A DNA stretch of 64,000 nucleotides from Schistocerca nitens (GCF_023898315.1 NC_064616.1:706333389-706397388), one strand, 5' to 3'. Counted from the stretch's first letter, positions 23,901 through 37,479 are shown. Numbers and translations are program-made. The notes: generated by a model not told the origin, from the letters alone.

Positions 23901-24955
23901 GACAACTGACTGATATTAAAAGTGATGTTTAGTTATCTGAAACTATGTCATCTGACTGCATATAGACCCTATGTGACTCTGTTGGCTTTCCTGGCACAAT
24001 AAGTCTTGAAAGTCTCTTTGGGTTAGCTGCTGGGTACTAATATATATAACGATTTATCATTGCCGCTGGTGTTCTACTAAGGGTGGTGCCACTTGCCCGG
24101 TCTCGGAAGGCAGCAACTGTGATGGGCAGCACATGTGCCATGTACACTGTGGAGGCCTATATAGATTGTCAATTCACAACCTTGACAGCAGTTCTCAGTG
24201 GGACGCAGCTGCAGAAGCAGCATTCTCCTGAAGATGGCGAACAGTTGGATCACTGAAATATTGAATCTAGTTGATTTTAGTATCTGACAGCAAACCTGAA
24301 GAGACTCTCAATACATTTAGACCCTATGTTTGCAATGTACATGTACATTCTGTGATGATTTTATTACACATGCCTCCATAGGAAAAGTTCCAAAGTCAAC
24401 ATGGTCACTTAACTTAACCATGAGAAGAAAGCTACTCCAGTGTGACATTAAAATATTTTACATGTTGGACTGAACTGTCACAAATTTAAACTTTGTAGAA
24501 AAATCTTAAGGGAGAACTTGCTGACGCAATAGCAGAAGCTGTAGGGTTAAGTGGAGTTAAGCACAAATAGGAAAGTTATTTTGCTGAAGCAGTTACAAGA
24601 CATAAATAATTTGTCTAATGGCTCCTGGAGTACTTGTGTATGTAAATCCAGTACATGAGGGGTTGGTATTAATATCATTGCAAAATATAATTTCCACACT
24701 AAGTGGAGGTTAACAGTACCTTCCGAAGCATTTTACAACAGCATAATGAGTTATGCAATTATCATGGGTTTGTGTCTCTGTGCCCTTGGCTGCAACAACT
24801 CATCACTATAACGCACATATAACTTGTTCACTATATTTACCCTATATGTACAAGTTTGAAGAATTCACTAGTGTTGTTTTTCACTTCTTTATAAATGTTC
24901 TGCATTTAGATATCAAGTTCACTTGTAGAAATCAAAATGAAGGACATGTACTTAC
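23901..24955. other. Intron sequence with an unassigned repeat-like block
   Basis: The segment 24060-24320 is GC-richer than its surroundings (for example GTGGTGCCACTTGCCCGGTC) and may be a fragment of a mobile element, but I cannot classify it. The rest is AT-rich intron. Confidence 0.4.
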
Positions 24956-25081
24956 ATCTTTCCGGAACATCCACTTTGGTTTTGCATTTGGTTTGGAAAA
25001 CACAGCATCAAATACTACTTTCTTATCTTTTCCTTCCTTCGCTACCTGATCCACTAATGGCTTCAAAAAGGACTCTTGTTT
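24956..25081 (-). CDS. bt: Projectin exon: first half of Ig 1 of the tandem block
   Basis: The exon encodes KQESFLKPLVDQVAKEGKDK, KVVFDAVFSKPNAKPKWMFR and KD, the A to C strands of an Ig domain with the conserved Trp but no B-strand Cys. The acceptor AG is at 25083-25082 and the donor GT at 24955-24954. Phase 0 at both ends (42 codons). It opens the block of five consecutive Ig domains. Confidence 0.94.
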
Positions 25082-25445
25082 CTAAAATAGAAAGGAAAAA
25101 GATGTAAATCTGTTCAGTCAAAACTATGATGGAAGAAGAGCACAGCACTGATTTGCACAGTAGTTTCTTGCATCCACCAGTTTTCATCACAGCCAAATAC
25201 AAGGTTCAGCTGTAAAATCTACAAAAAAAAAGGCAACTAAGTGTTCAACAAATGATGTCACTGAAACTGGAAAAACTTCTCTGAAACTAGAAAGACGTAT
25301 GTAGAATCACATAAGGAAATAATTAACATACACTGAAGTTCAGACAAAAGAAAAAATAACATTCATGACAGCAGAAATATGAAGAAATACTCATACGTTT
25401 GTGGACACATGCATGCGTACATAAAAGATGCACATTTGTGCATAT

Positions 25446-25446
25446 C

Positions 25447-25494
<48 letters not shown>

Positions 25495-25533
25495 ACTCAC
25501 ACACACACCCACCCACACACACACACACACACC
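25446..25533. repeat. (CT)n-(AC)n compound microsatellite
   Basis: A CT run to about 25491 is followed by CACT repeats and an AC run to about 25533. Confidence 0.95.
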
Positions 25534-25995
25534 TGAAATGCTGTTCTACTCAACTGTTTGATTATTTTCTACATTCACAGAGTATTCTAAAATAAGCTGT
25601 GCCTCAGACAGTGAAAGAAAGCTTTTATAATTGATAGTAAATTTTACAACAAATACAGTTATTAGCAATTATGAAAAAATGTGTTGTCTCTTCATAATGT
25701 TGCACTGAAATCCAAAATCTCAGTGGACAAGGATTTGCACTAATATTTATGTTTGCATCTAGACTGAAAGCACAACTGTAATACTGCAAGAGCCTCCAAA
25801 TTATGAAAAACATACACTAATGGCAATGAAGAGTTCTGGTAGCAAACTGAATATGACTTAAGAACACTATGACACATTACGCACAGCAAAATGATATTTT
25901 TGCTACAACAAATCTAAAGCACATACACTCTAGGTTGGGAACAAAAAATAATGATGCACCATGAAAGAATTATGTGAATGGGACAGATATCTGTA

Positions 25996-27804
25996 GACGT
26001 GATGTACATGTGCAGGCAAACAAATGATTACAATTTCAGAAGAAATGGATGATTTATTCAAGAAAAACTGTGTCAAAAATGCTCAAAATGCTCTCAACTG
26101 GGGAGAGATCCAATGACCTAGATGGCGAATGTAGGGTTTGTTAAGCATGAAGACAAGCAGTATAAATTCTTGTCATGTATAGGCTGGCTGAAATGCAAGC
26201 CCAGGATGCCTTGCCATGAAGGGTAACAAAACAGAACACAGAATTTCGTTGATGTACCACAGTACTGTAAGGGTGCATGGACAACATCCAAAGGGGTCCT
26301 GCTTTGAAATGAAATGGCAACCCAGACTATCTGCTGAGGCTGCCCACTTCAGACATTGTAGTGCCTACTGCATCGGCATCCCACTTCACGTCCAACCAAA
26401 ATGGGACGCCTGTATCATAGGACATATATTCACCATGAAAATCTATGTTGTCTGTGTTGTCAACACAAATATGTACTGGTAACCACAACACAACACAAGT
26501 CCAGGTCTCTACCAACGGCCGCCAGAGACCGCTACCCATTCATGGGGCCTGTAGAACAGCTTCACCAGAGGTTGCAGCTAGCCCAGGCACTACTTTGCTA
26601 TGCCAGGCAAGTGATCGCAAATAGTTGCGGTAGATATATCCACCAAACGGGCTTTATAGGACGGTGCACCACCGGCAAAGGGCAGTTCGACACACCGCTT
26701 GGAAGTATGCAGAGCTGTCACCCCGGCAGCCCACGGCCAGACGCCTCTACTAGCTGGCCAATCTCTTGCTGATGGACTTGGGATAATCGATGAACATCTT
26801 GACACTGTATGATTGTTTGGTTGTGATCTCTCCCCGCGAAGAGTCCAGTCTTTTCTATTATTATTTGTTATTGTACATTGGTGATGATCTACAGTTGGGA
26901 TCGAGTCTGTTGTTCTTTTGGAAATTGTATTATTGTTTCGTTTTGGTGAGTCCAATAAATTGTTTTTGGACTTGTGTTTTCCACATTTCTATTCTGCTAG
27001 TGCAGATACTTCATTATCACTCCTAGTCGTCAGGCTTTATGATGGGTGGCTGTCAGGTTGTCACTCCTGGTTGTTGGGCTGTATTGTGGGCAACAGGTAG
27101 GTTGGTATCCCATCCCTGTCTGGGGCATCTCCGGACATGTCTTCACTGGGTCATCGGGGTTCAATTTGAAGTTGGACTCAACACTGAAGACATTTCTTCT
27201 ACAGTCAATGAGATTTCAGTCCAAAGACATTCCTGGAGATGCCCCAGACAGTGGTCAGATACTGAGCAGACTGTCACCCACCATGCAGCCTGACAAACAG
27301 GAATGATGGTTCATAGAAAGACCCCTTTTGTTGTCATTCACAACACCCTTATTGCACAGCAGTAAGTTGGCAATATTCTACACCCCATTTTGTTGCCCTT
27401 CATTGTAAGTCATCCTGGGCTTACATTTCAGCAAATAATGCCTGTCGCACATGGCCTGAATTTCTATTACTTGTTTTCATGCTTGCCCAAACCTACCTGG
27501 GCTAGCATGGCTGCCAGATCTCTGCCAAACTGAAAATTTTTGGAGCATTATGGGTAGGTCCCACTAACCAGCTCAGGAGTTTGACAATCTAATGCAGAAA
27601 CTGGACAGAATTTGGCATGATACAGCCCAGGACATCCCATCAACCCTATCAATCAATGCCAAGCAGAATAACTGCTTGCATAAGAGCCAGAGGTGGACCA
27701 ACACATTAATGACTTGCTCAATTTGTGAAGCTCTTGATCCTGAATAAATAATCAAATTTTCTGAAATTGTAATCATTTGTTTATCTGTACATGTACATCA
27801 CATC
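25996..27804. mobile_element. Fold-back element built from two inverted Tc1-like halves
   Basis: The left end (GACGTGATGTACATGTGCAG) and the right end (reverse complement GATGTGATGTACATGTACAG) are flanked by TA at 25994-25995 and 27805-27806. Interior sequence is also inverted. CCAGGATGCCTTGCCATGAA at about 26200 corresponds to the reverse complement near 27405. TCTGGGGCATCTCCGGACAT at about 27120 matches the reverse complement near 27240. The turn-around is near 27221. Each arm is about 540-580 bp of the 3' half of a Tc1-like element. A solo LTR splits the left arm. Confidence 0.8.
26332..27013 (+). mobile_element. Probable solo LTR
   Basis: The 682-bp insertion begins TG and ends CA. It is flanked by CTATC (26327-26331) and TTATC (27014-27018), a 5-bp target duplication with one mismatch. 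The Tc1-derived sequence continues across it (..CCCAGACTATC then ACTCCT..). AATAAA at 26954-26959 near the right end suggests + orientation. No internal gag/pol is present. The minus-strand open frame inside (26590-26955) resembles nothing I know. Confidence 0.72.
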
Positions 27805-28249
27805 TACCGATTACCACTACATTTGGATAATTCCTTCGTGGTGCATTGTCTTTCTTATCTGTGTGTGTATTAAGATCAACTATTCCTTCCTCTTGGTTAT
27901 CATATGATATCATACTAGCAGTTTTCAGTCAACAACACATCTGAAACAGTATTATTGTTATGTATGAGATGGATGGCATTCTCATGTAGTCTTCATAAAT
28001 ATTTCAGAACTAAGAACAAATACCCATAAACAGCATTAAGGTACATCTTCTGTGTCTCCCAACAGCAACAAAATATGCACAGACACATCAGAAAAGACAT
28101 CCTTTAGTATTTCTTAAAACCTGTGAATAACTAATGAGATCATCATTTGTTCTCCACATATAGATCTCAGGACATGTTGGAACTGATCTGTTTCTGCCTC
28201 AGACCTTCTAATGTATGAACTATTTTAGTCATTTTGGTATAAAATAAAT

Positions 28250-29215
28250 TCCATCTACATCTACATCTACATCCATACTCCGCAAGCCACCTGACGGTGT
28301 GTGGCGGAGGGTACCATGAGTACCTCTATCGGTTCTCCCTTCTATTCCAGTCTCGTATTGTTCATGGAAAGAAGGATTGTCGGTATGCTTCTCTATGGGC
28401 TCTAATCTCTCTGATTTTATCCTCATGGTCTCTTCGCGAGATATACGTAGGAGGGAGCAATATACTGCTTGACTCTTCGGTGCAGGTATGTTCTCGAAAC
28501 TTTAACAAAAGCCTGTACCGAGCTACTGAGTGTCTCTCCTGCAGATTCTTCCACTGGAGTTTATCTATCATCTCCGTAACGCTTTCGCTATTATTAAATG
28601 ATCCTGTAACGAAGCGCGCTGAACTCCCAACGCCATCCACAAGATCATTTATGTATATTGTGAATAGCAACAGTCCTATGACACTCCCCTGCAGCACACC
28701 TGAAATCACTCTTACTTCGGAAGACTTCTCTCCATTGAGAATGACATGCTGCGTTCTGTTATCTAGAAACTCTTCAATCCAATCACACAATTGGTCTGAT
28801 AGTCCATATGCTCTTACTTTGTTCATTAAACGACTGTGGGGAACTGTATCGAACGCATTGCGGAAGTCAAGAAACACGGCATCTACCTGTGAACCCGTGT
28901 CTATGGCTCTCTGAGTCTCGTGGACGAATAGCGCGAGTTGGGTTTCACACGACCATCTTTTTTGAAACCCACGCTGATTCCTACAGAGTTGATTTCTAGT
29001 CTACAGAAAAGTCATTATACTCGAACATAATATGTGTTCCAAAATTCTACAACTGATCGACGTTAGAGATATAGGTCTATAGTTCCGCACATCTGTTCGA
29101 CGTCCCTTCTTGAGAACAGGGATGACCTGTGCCCTTTTCCAATCCTTTGGAACGCTACGCTCTTCTAGAGACCGACGGTACACTGCTGCAAGAAGAGGGG
29201 CAAGTTCGCAATTAC
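28250..29215 (-). mobile_element. LINE fragment, 5'-truncated, with 3' tail
   Basis: The minus strand encodes WKRAQVIPVLKKG, VRNYRPISLTSISCRILEHI, then FLDFRNAFDTVPHSRLM and VISGVLQGSVIGLLLF (reverse-transcriptase boxes). One in-frame TAG (29003-29001) interrupts an otherwise shared frame from 29183 to 28362. The A/F-x-DD box is missing because the sequence jumps after INDLVDGVGSSARFV to 3'-terminal sequence. The 3' end is a GTAGAT-type short repeat at about 28251-28272. It is a jockey/CR1-type element with an internal deletion. Confidence 0.88.
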
Positions 29216-30991
29216 CCGCAAATTATATAACTTTCTTTTTTCAAGACAAAATTACTTTAATTTGGTACATACTTGTCAACTTATATGATATAATAATTTC
29301 ATCCTTTCACTCACTAGAACACCAAATGTCTGGCCAAAGAAGCCTTCTCATCAGTTACCAAAATTTTTTGTGGTATTTAAGGCAACCCCACAGCTTGCCC
29401 TCAGAAACCTTACTATCTGGATACATGTAATGTAGCTTTTGTGATCCACACCCTCAAGCAACTATTTTTGTTGCCCAATTGCTGTTCTTCAATTGCACTG
29501 TGCTTTCTTATACTTATTCATGTGAATTTTTCTTATGTGTTCTATTTTGTATCAGTGTTCTCTCTGACTACAGATTATAGTCATGCTCCAAATCGAATAT
29601 TCTTCAGATGCAAATGTTAGACAGTCATACCTTCATTTGACTTTATGCTGATGGTAATTTATATTAATCAAGAAAATGACTAAATTAGGTTGCTTGATAA
29701 ATATAAGACTTTTGTTTTGCTGTAAGTCTGTTCATGTTCAATTTGTGTCAACTGTATTTTTGTGAATGATCTGTTTACTTCCTCCTGTTGTTAATACCAC
29801 AATAACATCAGCAACATGGATCATAAAGAGACAACTTCAGCAAGTGAAAGTATGGCCTTGTTCTTGATGAAAATAAAAACATCCACATTATGTGATTTTT
29901 TTTACAAATTGCATTATATTAAGAGACCAAAATGGAATAAGCTTTCCAGTATCCAACACAATAATATTCTTGCCTAGTTATTCTTTATGTTTTTTCCTTT
30001 ATTTTAAATATTTGTAAGATTCCCCAATCTTTGACTATAGATACACCCCCATATAAAGTAGAGAGGGATCATCCACTTTATTCTACACTGAGAATTCCAG
30101 CTCTCCTACAACATATTATGAGTGAATTTATTTTACTTCTGATACACTACTGCACATCATAACAAAAAAGATGTGAAAATACAAGGCAGAAAGAAGAAAA
30201 ACTACTCATTTAAGAGCAGTATATGAACAGAGATCTTTAGATGGTACCTATTAGAGAATAGATACATTAAGTCTTCGATGTATATTGCTGTATTGACTAT
30301 TTCATCCTTCTCCACTATTAGAAGAGATAACACATTAGCTTACACAGTATAAGTGAACAACACAGCTACACCTGCTGACAAGATGTTGATCATACATAAA
30401 TACAGTTATTCTTTCTAAGCAAATTATTTCTCTGTCTGTTGTATGGAGCATTCAAAACACTTAGCTACAATTCAGTTGAGAAGATAGTTCATTAGCTGTC
30501 AGAATTGGAAAAATTAATTGATAGAAAGCTCTAACAAACAGACAAAGAGGGGATCAGAGAAAGACAGAAGGAAAAACATTCAGACCTCATTTATATGTTA
30601 TGTTAGATCTGTTTCACTGTGGGCAGCATGAAACATGACACTTTCTTTAAAGAACTTCATTATAGTTCATAAATGAGACACAGATCTAGATTATACATTC
30701 ATTACACACAAACACTAGCAACTGCACTCGTATTATGGAACATATATAATTCTAAGACATAAAATGTACAAGCAATAGAGACAACACATATAAAAAAGAA
30801 ATGGGGACAATACATGAAGGCAAGAAGTAGTTGTTATATGACCACAGGAAAGCTAGAAACATAAATATAAAAAAGAAAGTTTACAGCAGCAGTTGCTGCA
30901 CAAGAATCAAGAGAAAGTCAAACTGAAGATCAGCAGTTTCAAGAAGAACAGAAATCGACAGAACAGAAATTTCAGCACATATTAGTCCAAC
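29216..30991. other. Intron sequence, no features seen
   Basis: AT-rich intron between the LINE fragment and the exon at 30992. No open frame or repeat of note. Confidence 0.5.
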
Positions 30992-31087
30992 CTCCTTCTT
31001 CTGAAAATGGTGAAGCACTGGCCAATCAGGGATCAACTCAGCTAGGGAGCGGCGGCGCGATGGCTGTTTGACTACCCTCTCACTATT
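30992..31087 (-). CDS. bt: Projectin exon: DWP linker, third copy
   Basis: The 32-codon exon reads NSERVVKQPSRRRSLAELIP then DWPVLHHFQKKE. The RRR-SLAELIPDWP motif is the linker signature of the twitchin/projectin family. The acceptor AG (..TTTTAG) is at 31089-31088. The donor is a weak GTTGGA at 30991-30990. Phase 0 at both ends, so it can be included or skipped without changing the frame. The following exon, 24956-25081, is also phase 0. Confidence 0.85.
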
Positions 31088-31912
31088 CTAAAACACAAAG
31101 TTTTCTTGTGAATAATTCACACATCTAACAGATGTTTCTCATGCAAAGAAGTGAGGACAGATTCCAAAGTGCCTTTATTAAAATGTCATATGGAGAAAGT
31201 TTTAACCTTTTTTGTTATGAAACATGCAATTGTTCCAAAATTATAATGTTAATTTGATTAGTGTTTTGTGGTAATCAGAGACTGAAACATCTATATTCAA
31301 AATAAAATTTGTGTAAAAAAATCTCCTACAAATAGGAAGTATTCAGATTATAAATAATTAGTTGAAGACAGAATAAAAATGACAAGATCAGCATATGAGT
31401 TTCAAACTGAGCAGATCAGAAAATTCCAGATGATATAGAAGAAGATGAATATAGAAAATTAATTCCAGGCTTTAAAATTGTGTATTTTTATACTCATTAA
31501 TAATGTGACCTTGTATCAAGATAGGGATGGAAAACAAACACTTCAATAATGTGAATTTCTATTTATTGTTGAGTGTTATTATACTTGCAACATTAGTTCC
31601 AATTACAAATTTGGAAACTACAATGATGTAGCCAATCTGCTTCCAATTCTACAATACATTTTGTGTAACAGATCTTGTTTCAAAAACTGGAATGAGTTAT
31701 GCCAGCCACTCAAAACAGCATGGGGAAACTGAGCAGCTTGTAAGTACATGAAAAGAAAGTTCTGCATTGTAGCCCAGATTTTAAACCTATGTTCTTCCCT
31801 CTCTTCCAGCACACTGATGATATGACAGTGATGATTGGTTTTGATACAGTTAGTGCAATTAATGTGGCACTTCATTCAACAAGCTTTATTTGTGCCACGG
31901 TAACAGGATTGT

Positions 31913-31956
<44 letters not shown>

Positions 31957-33291
31957 TGCACACTGTAGTAGAACACAAGTTCAAAAGCTGAGCTATAATC
32001 TTTAATTTCTTTAAAGTCCTCTTGGCTACTCAGCTTCACTGCTATTTGAGGACTCATGGACCTTACTCATTCCACTGTTCATATTCAAGCCACAATTTTT
32101 GATTATCATTTATTTTGTGGCAATTGTCCTCTTTATTGGCTAAAATGTGCAAAATTTGTGCTGGGTATCAAAGTCCCAACTTAAATTCCATTGTTCATTA
32201 AAATGAACTTAACTGGCAAATAAAGCATGACAAACTCCTTTTCACTGATGAAGTTTAAGAGCAGAAGGCAAATATGACTGCAAGTATATATGAAAACAAT
32301 AAAATGTTGTTCTTTTTGTGCAAGTAGAAAGCTTTAATTCAGCCATGCATTTATAATTTGTTAATGCTTTCTACTTGTATTTGTACCAGGAACAATACAT
32401 ATGATGTATGTGCTGTTATTGTTTAATTCATGTCTTGTGGTACATTCCATAACCAAAAATGTGAAAGAATGTAATTATTTATCTCTATAGAACTGATATC
32501 TGAGTGTAATACCCAACATATCACATAAGGAATTACAGCCATGTCATTATTTAACACTTTGTAAACAAGCAACCACAGAGATTTCTCCCACTGTTGCTAA
32601 CTTGACACCACATTATGAATTTTCCATCATAAAATAGTCTCTATTCTATTAATACTTGATACCATATTATGAATTTTCTTTCATAATGTTATTTCTGTCA
32701 TGGAATATTCAGGGTTGATTCTATTTATTAGGTGGTTTAATTATCAACCAATTTTCAGGAAATGAAATTCAAGTGATGAGCATGATAATGCAGAGCTTGA
32801 GTTGTGTTGCTACATTATTGATATATATGCCAGGATGTTACATTAATCTGCATTAGGTAGAAAAATAGATAAACAGCATTATGGTTCCACTACATTCTTT
32901 CAAACTTTTTTGAAGATACAAGTAAAATATAAACATTCTGATCTTACAGTCCATGAGTCAAAAAAGTGAACTGAACAGGGCCATGGATCTCTCTCGAACT
33001 CAACTATGAGAGTGAAGATAATGCTGTCAATCCTGTGATGGATGTGAACACAGTGCTATCAAAGAGTAACTGCTTTCCTGGCATTCACAATCTGCATCCT
33101 GAACTCAAAATTAAGTGAATACCCTATCACAAGAGTGCATGTTTTCTCTTTCTACGTCTCAAGATACGAAAGAGGTAACAGTAAAACCTGAAAAAGCCAC
33201 TCTCATGATACAATGATCCACAAAATTGTGACTGACAATGTACTGCAATACATTTGTCAAAATTACTTTGTTCATAAATTGCAGATAAATA
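31088..33291. other. Intron sequence with a (TG)n microsatellite
   Basis: AT-rich intron. The only clear feature is a TG run at 31914-31954. Confidence 0.6.
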
Positions 33292-34897
33292 CATGACCTG
33301 CCAAAAAAACTGAAGCACCCAGAAGGGAAGGAAGAAAAGAAATGAAATGAAACTTTACAGGTTGCGAGGGTATGTGATGTTATTTCAGTGACTGCAAAAT
33401 CCATCAAATTTATAAAGAACTTGACAATATGAGCCCACTTATCAGTATTCAGTTTCATCCCCTCTGGCCTCAATGGATGGACTAATTGTGTTTAGAAGGA
33501 TACCATAAAGCTGTTGTATCATCTCCTGAGGCAAGTGGGCCCACAGATGTTGTAACTGATCCTTGGTATCATGGATACTGCCACTGGGATGGAGTTGACA
33601 AACAAGCTCTATTGGAGAGAGACCTGGAGATCTTGCTGGCCACGGGAGGAGCTCAACATTATGCAGCCAATTCATAAAGCATGTGCCACATTTGAATGAG
33701 CATTGTTCTGTTGAAAAATGGCACCACAATACTGTCGAGTGAGAGGTAACATGAGGATGCAGGATGTCCGTGACATATCATTGTGCCATCTGAGTTCCCT
33801 CAATCATTTGCAGCTGTGACTTGAAGTCATACCTCATGGCTCCCCACATAATGTTGACAGGAGTAACATCACTGTGCCTCTCCAAAATACTGGAAGAATG
33901 GAATCTCTCCACAGTTTACCACTGTACTGGCTGACAATGTTCATCTGAGGAAGTGCAGAACTATGATTCACCAATAACGTAATGCAATGCCATTCAACAG
34001 TAGTCCTGGTGACAGCACCACTCCAAAAGCAGCCATTTGCCTTGCGGTGTTAGCAGCAACAAACACTTAGGACCATAACTGCTTAGTATGGCTGCTACTA
34101 TTCTTCAACTAATGGTGCAGAATCATGAAGAACATTGCAGGGATTCTGTTACTTCTTCTTGGATGGTAACCACAGATGTGAAGTGGTAACACTGTGCTTG
34201 GTGAACAATACAGCACTCTTTCCCTGTGGTGGTCAGACATGGTTGACTGGAACCTTAACAATGAGTATGCCTGCCCTCACATTTTCATGCAGTTCAATAG
34301 TGGGCCACTTCCACATATGAATGCCCCACAAATTTGCATACTGCACAATTTGACCAGCTGGCCAAATGAAGACTTACAATTAAGTCCCTTTAATACACTT
34401 TCAGGTGTTGATAATGCTGTCTCACAAGAATACATGACATATCCATGTCCTTCACAGCGATTACTCAACATTTCAACAGCTGATTCTCTTTATGCTCAGT
34501 ATATACCCTACCAGGCCTGGCAATAAAACTCGTGCGGTAGCGTTCTCGCTTCCCACGCCCGGGTTCAATTCCCGGCGGGGTCAGGGATTTTCTCTGCCTC
34601 GTGATGACTGGGTGTTGTGTGCTGTCCTTAGGTTAGTTAGGTTTAAGTAGTTCTAAGTTCTAGGGGACTGATGACCATAGATGTTAAGTCCCATAGTGCT
34701 CAGAGCCATTTGAACCATTTTTTTGGCAATGAAACTAAACATGTCAACAATAATGCACTCTTGTTGCCATTCTGCCCATCACAGAGAACTGGAACTCTTA
34801 AATCATTTACATACCTGGCGATTGTGTGTGTGCCTATGTAGTTACTTTGACATCAGACTATATTTTTTGGGTGCTTTACTCTTTTTGGCAGGCAATG
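33292..34897 (-). mobile_element. Degenerate Tc1-like transposon with nested SINE
   Basis: The terminal inverted repeats are CATGACCTGCCAAAAAAACT..GAAGCACCC on the left and, as reverse complement, CATTGCCTGCCAAAAAGAGT..AAAGCACCC on the right. TA target duplications lie at 33290-33291 and 34898-34899. Minus-strand remains include LLPWPARSPGLSPIE at about 33590-33650 (the region of the third catalytic residue). The rest is frameshifted. About 1.4 kb without the SINE. Confidence 0.85.
34531..34723 (+). mobile_element. tRNA-derived SINE, full length, nested
   Basis: The head has GTGCGGTAGCGTTCTCGCTT and the B-box-like GGTTCAATTCCCGGCGGGGT. The tail has TTAGGTTAGTTAGGTTTAAG and AGTCCCATAGTGCTCAGAGC. 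Target duplications TGGCAATAAAACT (34518-34530) and TGGCAATGAAACT (34724-34736) flank it. It shares its tail, but not its tRNA-like head, with the SINE at 13248-13449. Confidence 0.92.
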
Positions 34898-35689
34898 TAT
34901 TTTATGAAGATGAGATGGAAATTTTAGTGCAAAAAATTAATAGGCATGTTGTCAGTATATGGAGTATCACTGCAGTACAGTAAAGAAAGAATTAGTGTCT
35001 CTGGATATGCAGCCATAAAGCTTTTGTTTTCTGCCAGCTGCCTACTACATGTACTACTCAGTGTAATAAATCTCGTACATGTATCTATACATTTTGCAGA
35101 ATCCTTACTGACCAAAAACCCCTGAACAGTTTGCTTAAGTAACAGTTCTTTTTTTGTGATCATGCCATGTATACCTATCTAATTTATCAGTTACCATCGC
35201 ACACAGCATCTGTAAAATTAACACAGCTTTTGTGACAATTTTTGTACAATATCTCAGTATTTCTTCATATGAAAAATCTGTACTCCAATTCTGCTGAACA
35301 AGCCTCATCCTGTGCTGGAGGTAATACTTCCTAAATCTAAATCGGTATTTCACTTCTCCAATGGTGGCAGTGACATGATGTGTGTTACACAGCAGCAAGA
35401 GAAATGTGAAGAACAACTAAAACCCATATTATTAGTGTTACATGATGCAAACAGGACGTTTTATACCAACAGTAAAGATACTATACAGCTGATTTAAAGG
35501 CATCTTGACAGCTTTGGATATTTTCTAAAACTAATTCAATAGATCCACAATATTCTGTATCATAGTGACCTTTTGGAGAAGTTTCCAACTGCAAAAAGCT
35601 TTAAACAAGGTTGTGTGCATGTACCTATACTTTTTGATCTGTATGTGAAAAGCATAATCCACGAAACAACATCCACATACCAGGTAAGG
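34898..35689. other. Intron with a short LINE-like fragment
   Basis: Mostly unassigned. At 35585-35665 the + strand reads AKSFKQGCVHVPILFDLYVK, which resembles the K-Q-G-C-x-x-S-P-I-L-F box of reverse transcriptases. I take this as a small LINE remnant. Confidence 0.45.
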
Positions 35690-36010
35690 CTGGTGAAGTT
35701 TCATGTTCTGGCCCCTGAAGGGACTATCAGGCCTCACTATCAGCTGTGTCTTCTTCTGCCAATGGTGTCACTGGATGCAGTAAGGAGGGGCATGAGGTCA
35801 GAACACTGCTCTCCTGGTCACTGTTGGCTTTATTGACATTGTAATCACTACTAATCAGCTAAATAGCTTCTCAGTCAGCCTCATGAGGCTGACTGCACCC
35901 TGTACCATTCCTCTCATCATGGAAAAATCTCTGTCAGTATCAGAAACTGTGTGGCAGCTGCTCTGACCACTCAGTTACAGAGGTGGTCACCCACATACAA
36001 GAGCAATTTC
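35690..36010 (-). repeat. SINE-like repeat, degenerate
   Basis: The minus strand reads GACCACCTCTGTAACTGAGT then GGTCAGAGCAGCTGCCACAC, a tRNA-like 5' head. Further along is the same segment as at 12890-13022 (GCCAATGG..GGATGCAG). It is a tRNA-derived SINE in antisense orientation to the + strand, with no visible target duplication. Confidence 0.55.
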
Positions 36011-37479
36011 TAAATTAGGTATCAGTTTGATTTTTTTTTTTTTTTCATATCATACTTAGCGCAAAAAGACTGAGCAAATTCTCCTAGGTAACATATGCAA
36101 ATGCAGATGACAATGTTTCTGAAGCTCACAGCCTGAAGAGCTGCAACCATTTGTTAGCTTCTTCAGAGTTCACATACAAAATCTGGCATGACTATAAATA
36201 CTATAAAAAAGTTTGCACAACTTGCTCCTGGAACCACAGTCCTAGACTATGGTATTATTGTCTCTGATACATATTTTTGACAGTTTGCAGGTAAATATGT
36301 GGTGTGACGTTCTTCATGACCATATGGTGGTATTGTTTTTCTTTGCAAAGGCTTCAGTAATCTTGACTGTTTATCTGTACATATTCAAACAGTTTGAATT
36401 TCCACAGGTCGAAGTACTGCAACGTGATTTCATACTGCAGCAAGAAAGTACCACTCCTCACTAGTCCTTGGCCATTAGGAAGACTTGGATGACATAATTT
36501 CAGGTCACTGGACTGGCGGAGAAGGACCCAATCCCTGGTCCCCAAGGTCACCAGCAGTAACCCTGTTAGAATGTTGGTGAAGGGTGCTTTCTACTGCACC
36601 CTGGGAAGGACCTGCAGGAGCTGTGAGCTCACAGTAGTGCAGCAATTGCACATGTCAAAGAGGACATGCTAGGCCAAACATGAGAGGAACTGGAATATCA
36701 CTTACATAGCCTGCATGTTACAGATGGAGTACATAATCAACTCTGTGAAACTGCTGATAAAACTCTATGTGTGTGTGTGAACGTTATGCCATGAACCATA
36801 ACTTTCTACCTATCCCCATTTCTGGAATCAAAACTGCAAAGATCATTTTGGAACACCCAGTAGAATTCATTGGATATTTCTCAACAAAGTTCCACAAACA
36901 GCCACCAAATTGGTGGTGCACTAGACAGCATTTCTTTTATTCCTGCTTACGCGACATGGTCACTTTACTAAATACTTAAAAAATTACGCTGTGGGCAAAT
37001 GCCTCCACAATTTAACACTCTTTTTCTTTACTGGTATAACATTAATTTAGATATTCCCTTCCTTTTTTATCATCTTATCTTTTGTTCTGCCTACAGTTTG
37101 TGTTTTCTTTCAAGTTTAAATCTTTCAGACATTTTAAATCACCACAGATTTACTGCACATTATATGTGTTCCTGACTTATAGTTGAACTGAAGTGTTGGT
37201 TTGTAACACAAACTTTGATAGTGATTACAGTTTGTAACATATCTGACTGTGGTGTCACAATACACCTGAAGATGGTCTGTTTATAATCAAACCTCACTGT
37301 GTTGTAAATTGATTAATACAGTTGTGCACATCCATGATTTTTCAACAATTTTTACAAGCTGTAAATCATTGCTTCCTCAAAAATAACTAAACTTGGAAAT
37401 TAAGAAATGGATTTACACCATAAAATCCAACTAACTACCTGGCCACTGCTGACAAACAATGAACACTACTCCAACAAGG
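36011..37479. other. Intron sequence, unassigned
   Basis: A few short open frames (36249-36464 and 36767-36979 on +) carry no domain I recognise and are probably repeat remnants. No splice-compatible projectin exon is found. Confidence 0.4.

Noticed and set aside
26590..26955. 121-residue minus-strand frame.
   Set aside because: It lies inside the probable solo LTR, has no recognisable domain and is opposite to the AATAAA orientation.
28297..28914. 205-residue + strand frame, the longest in the window.
   Set aside because: Antisense of the LINE reverse transcriptase at 28362-28877. It has no domain of its own.
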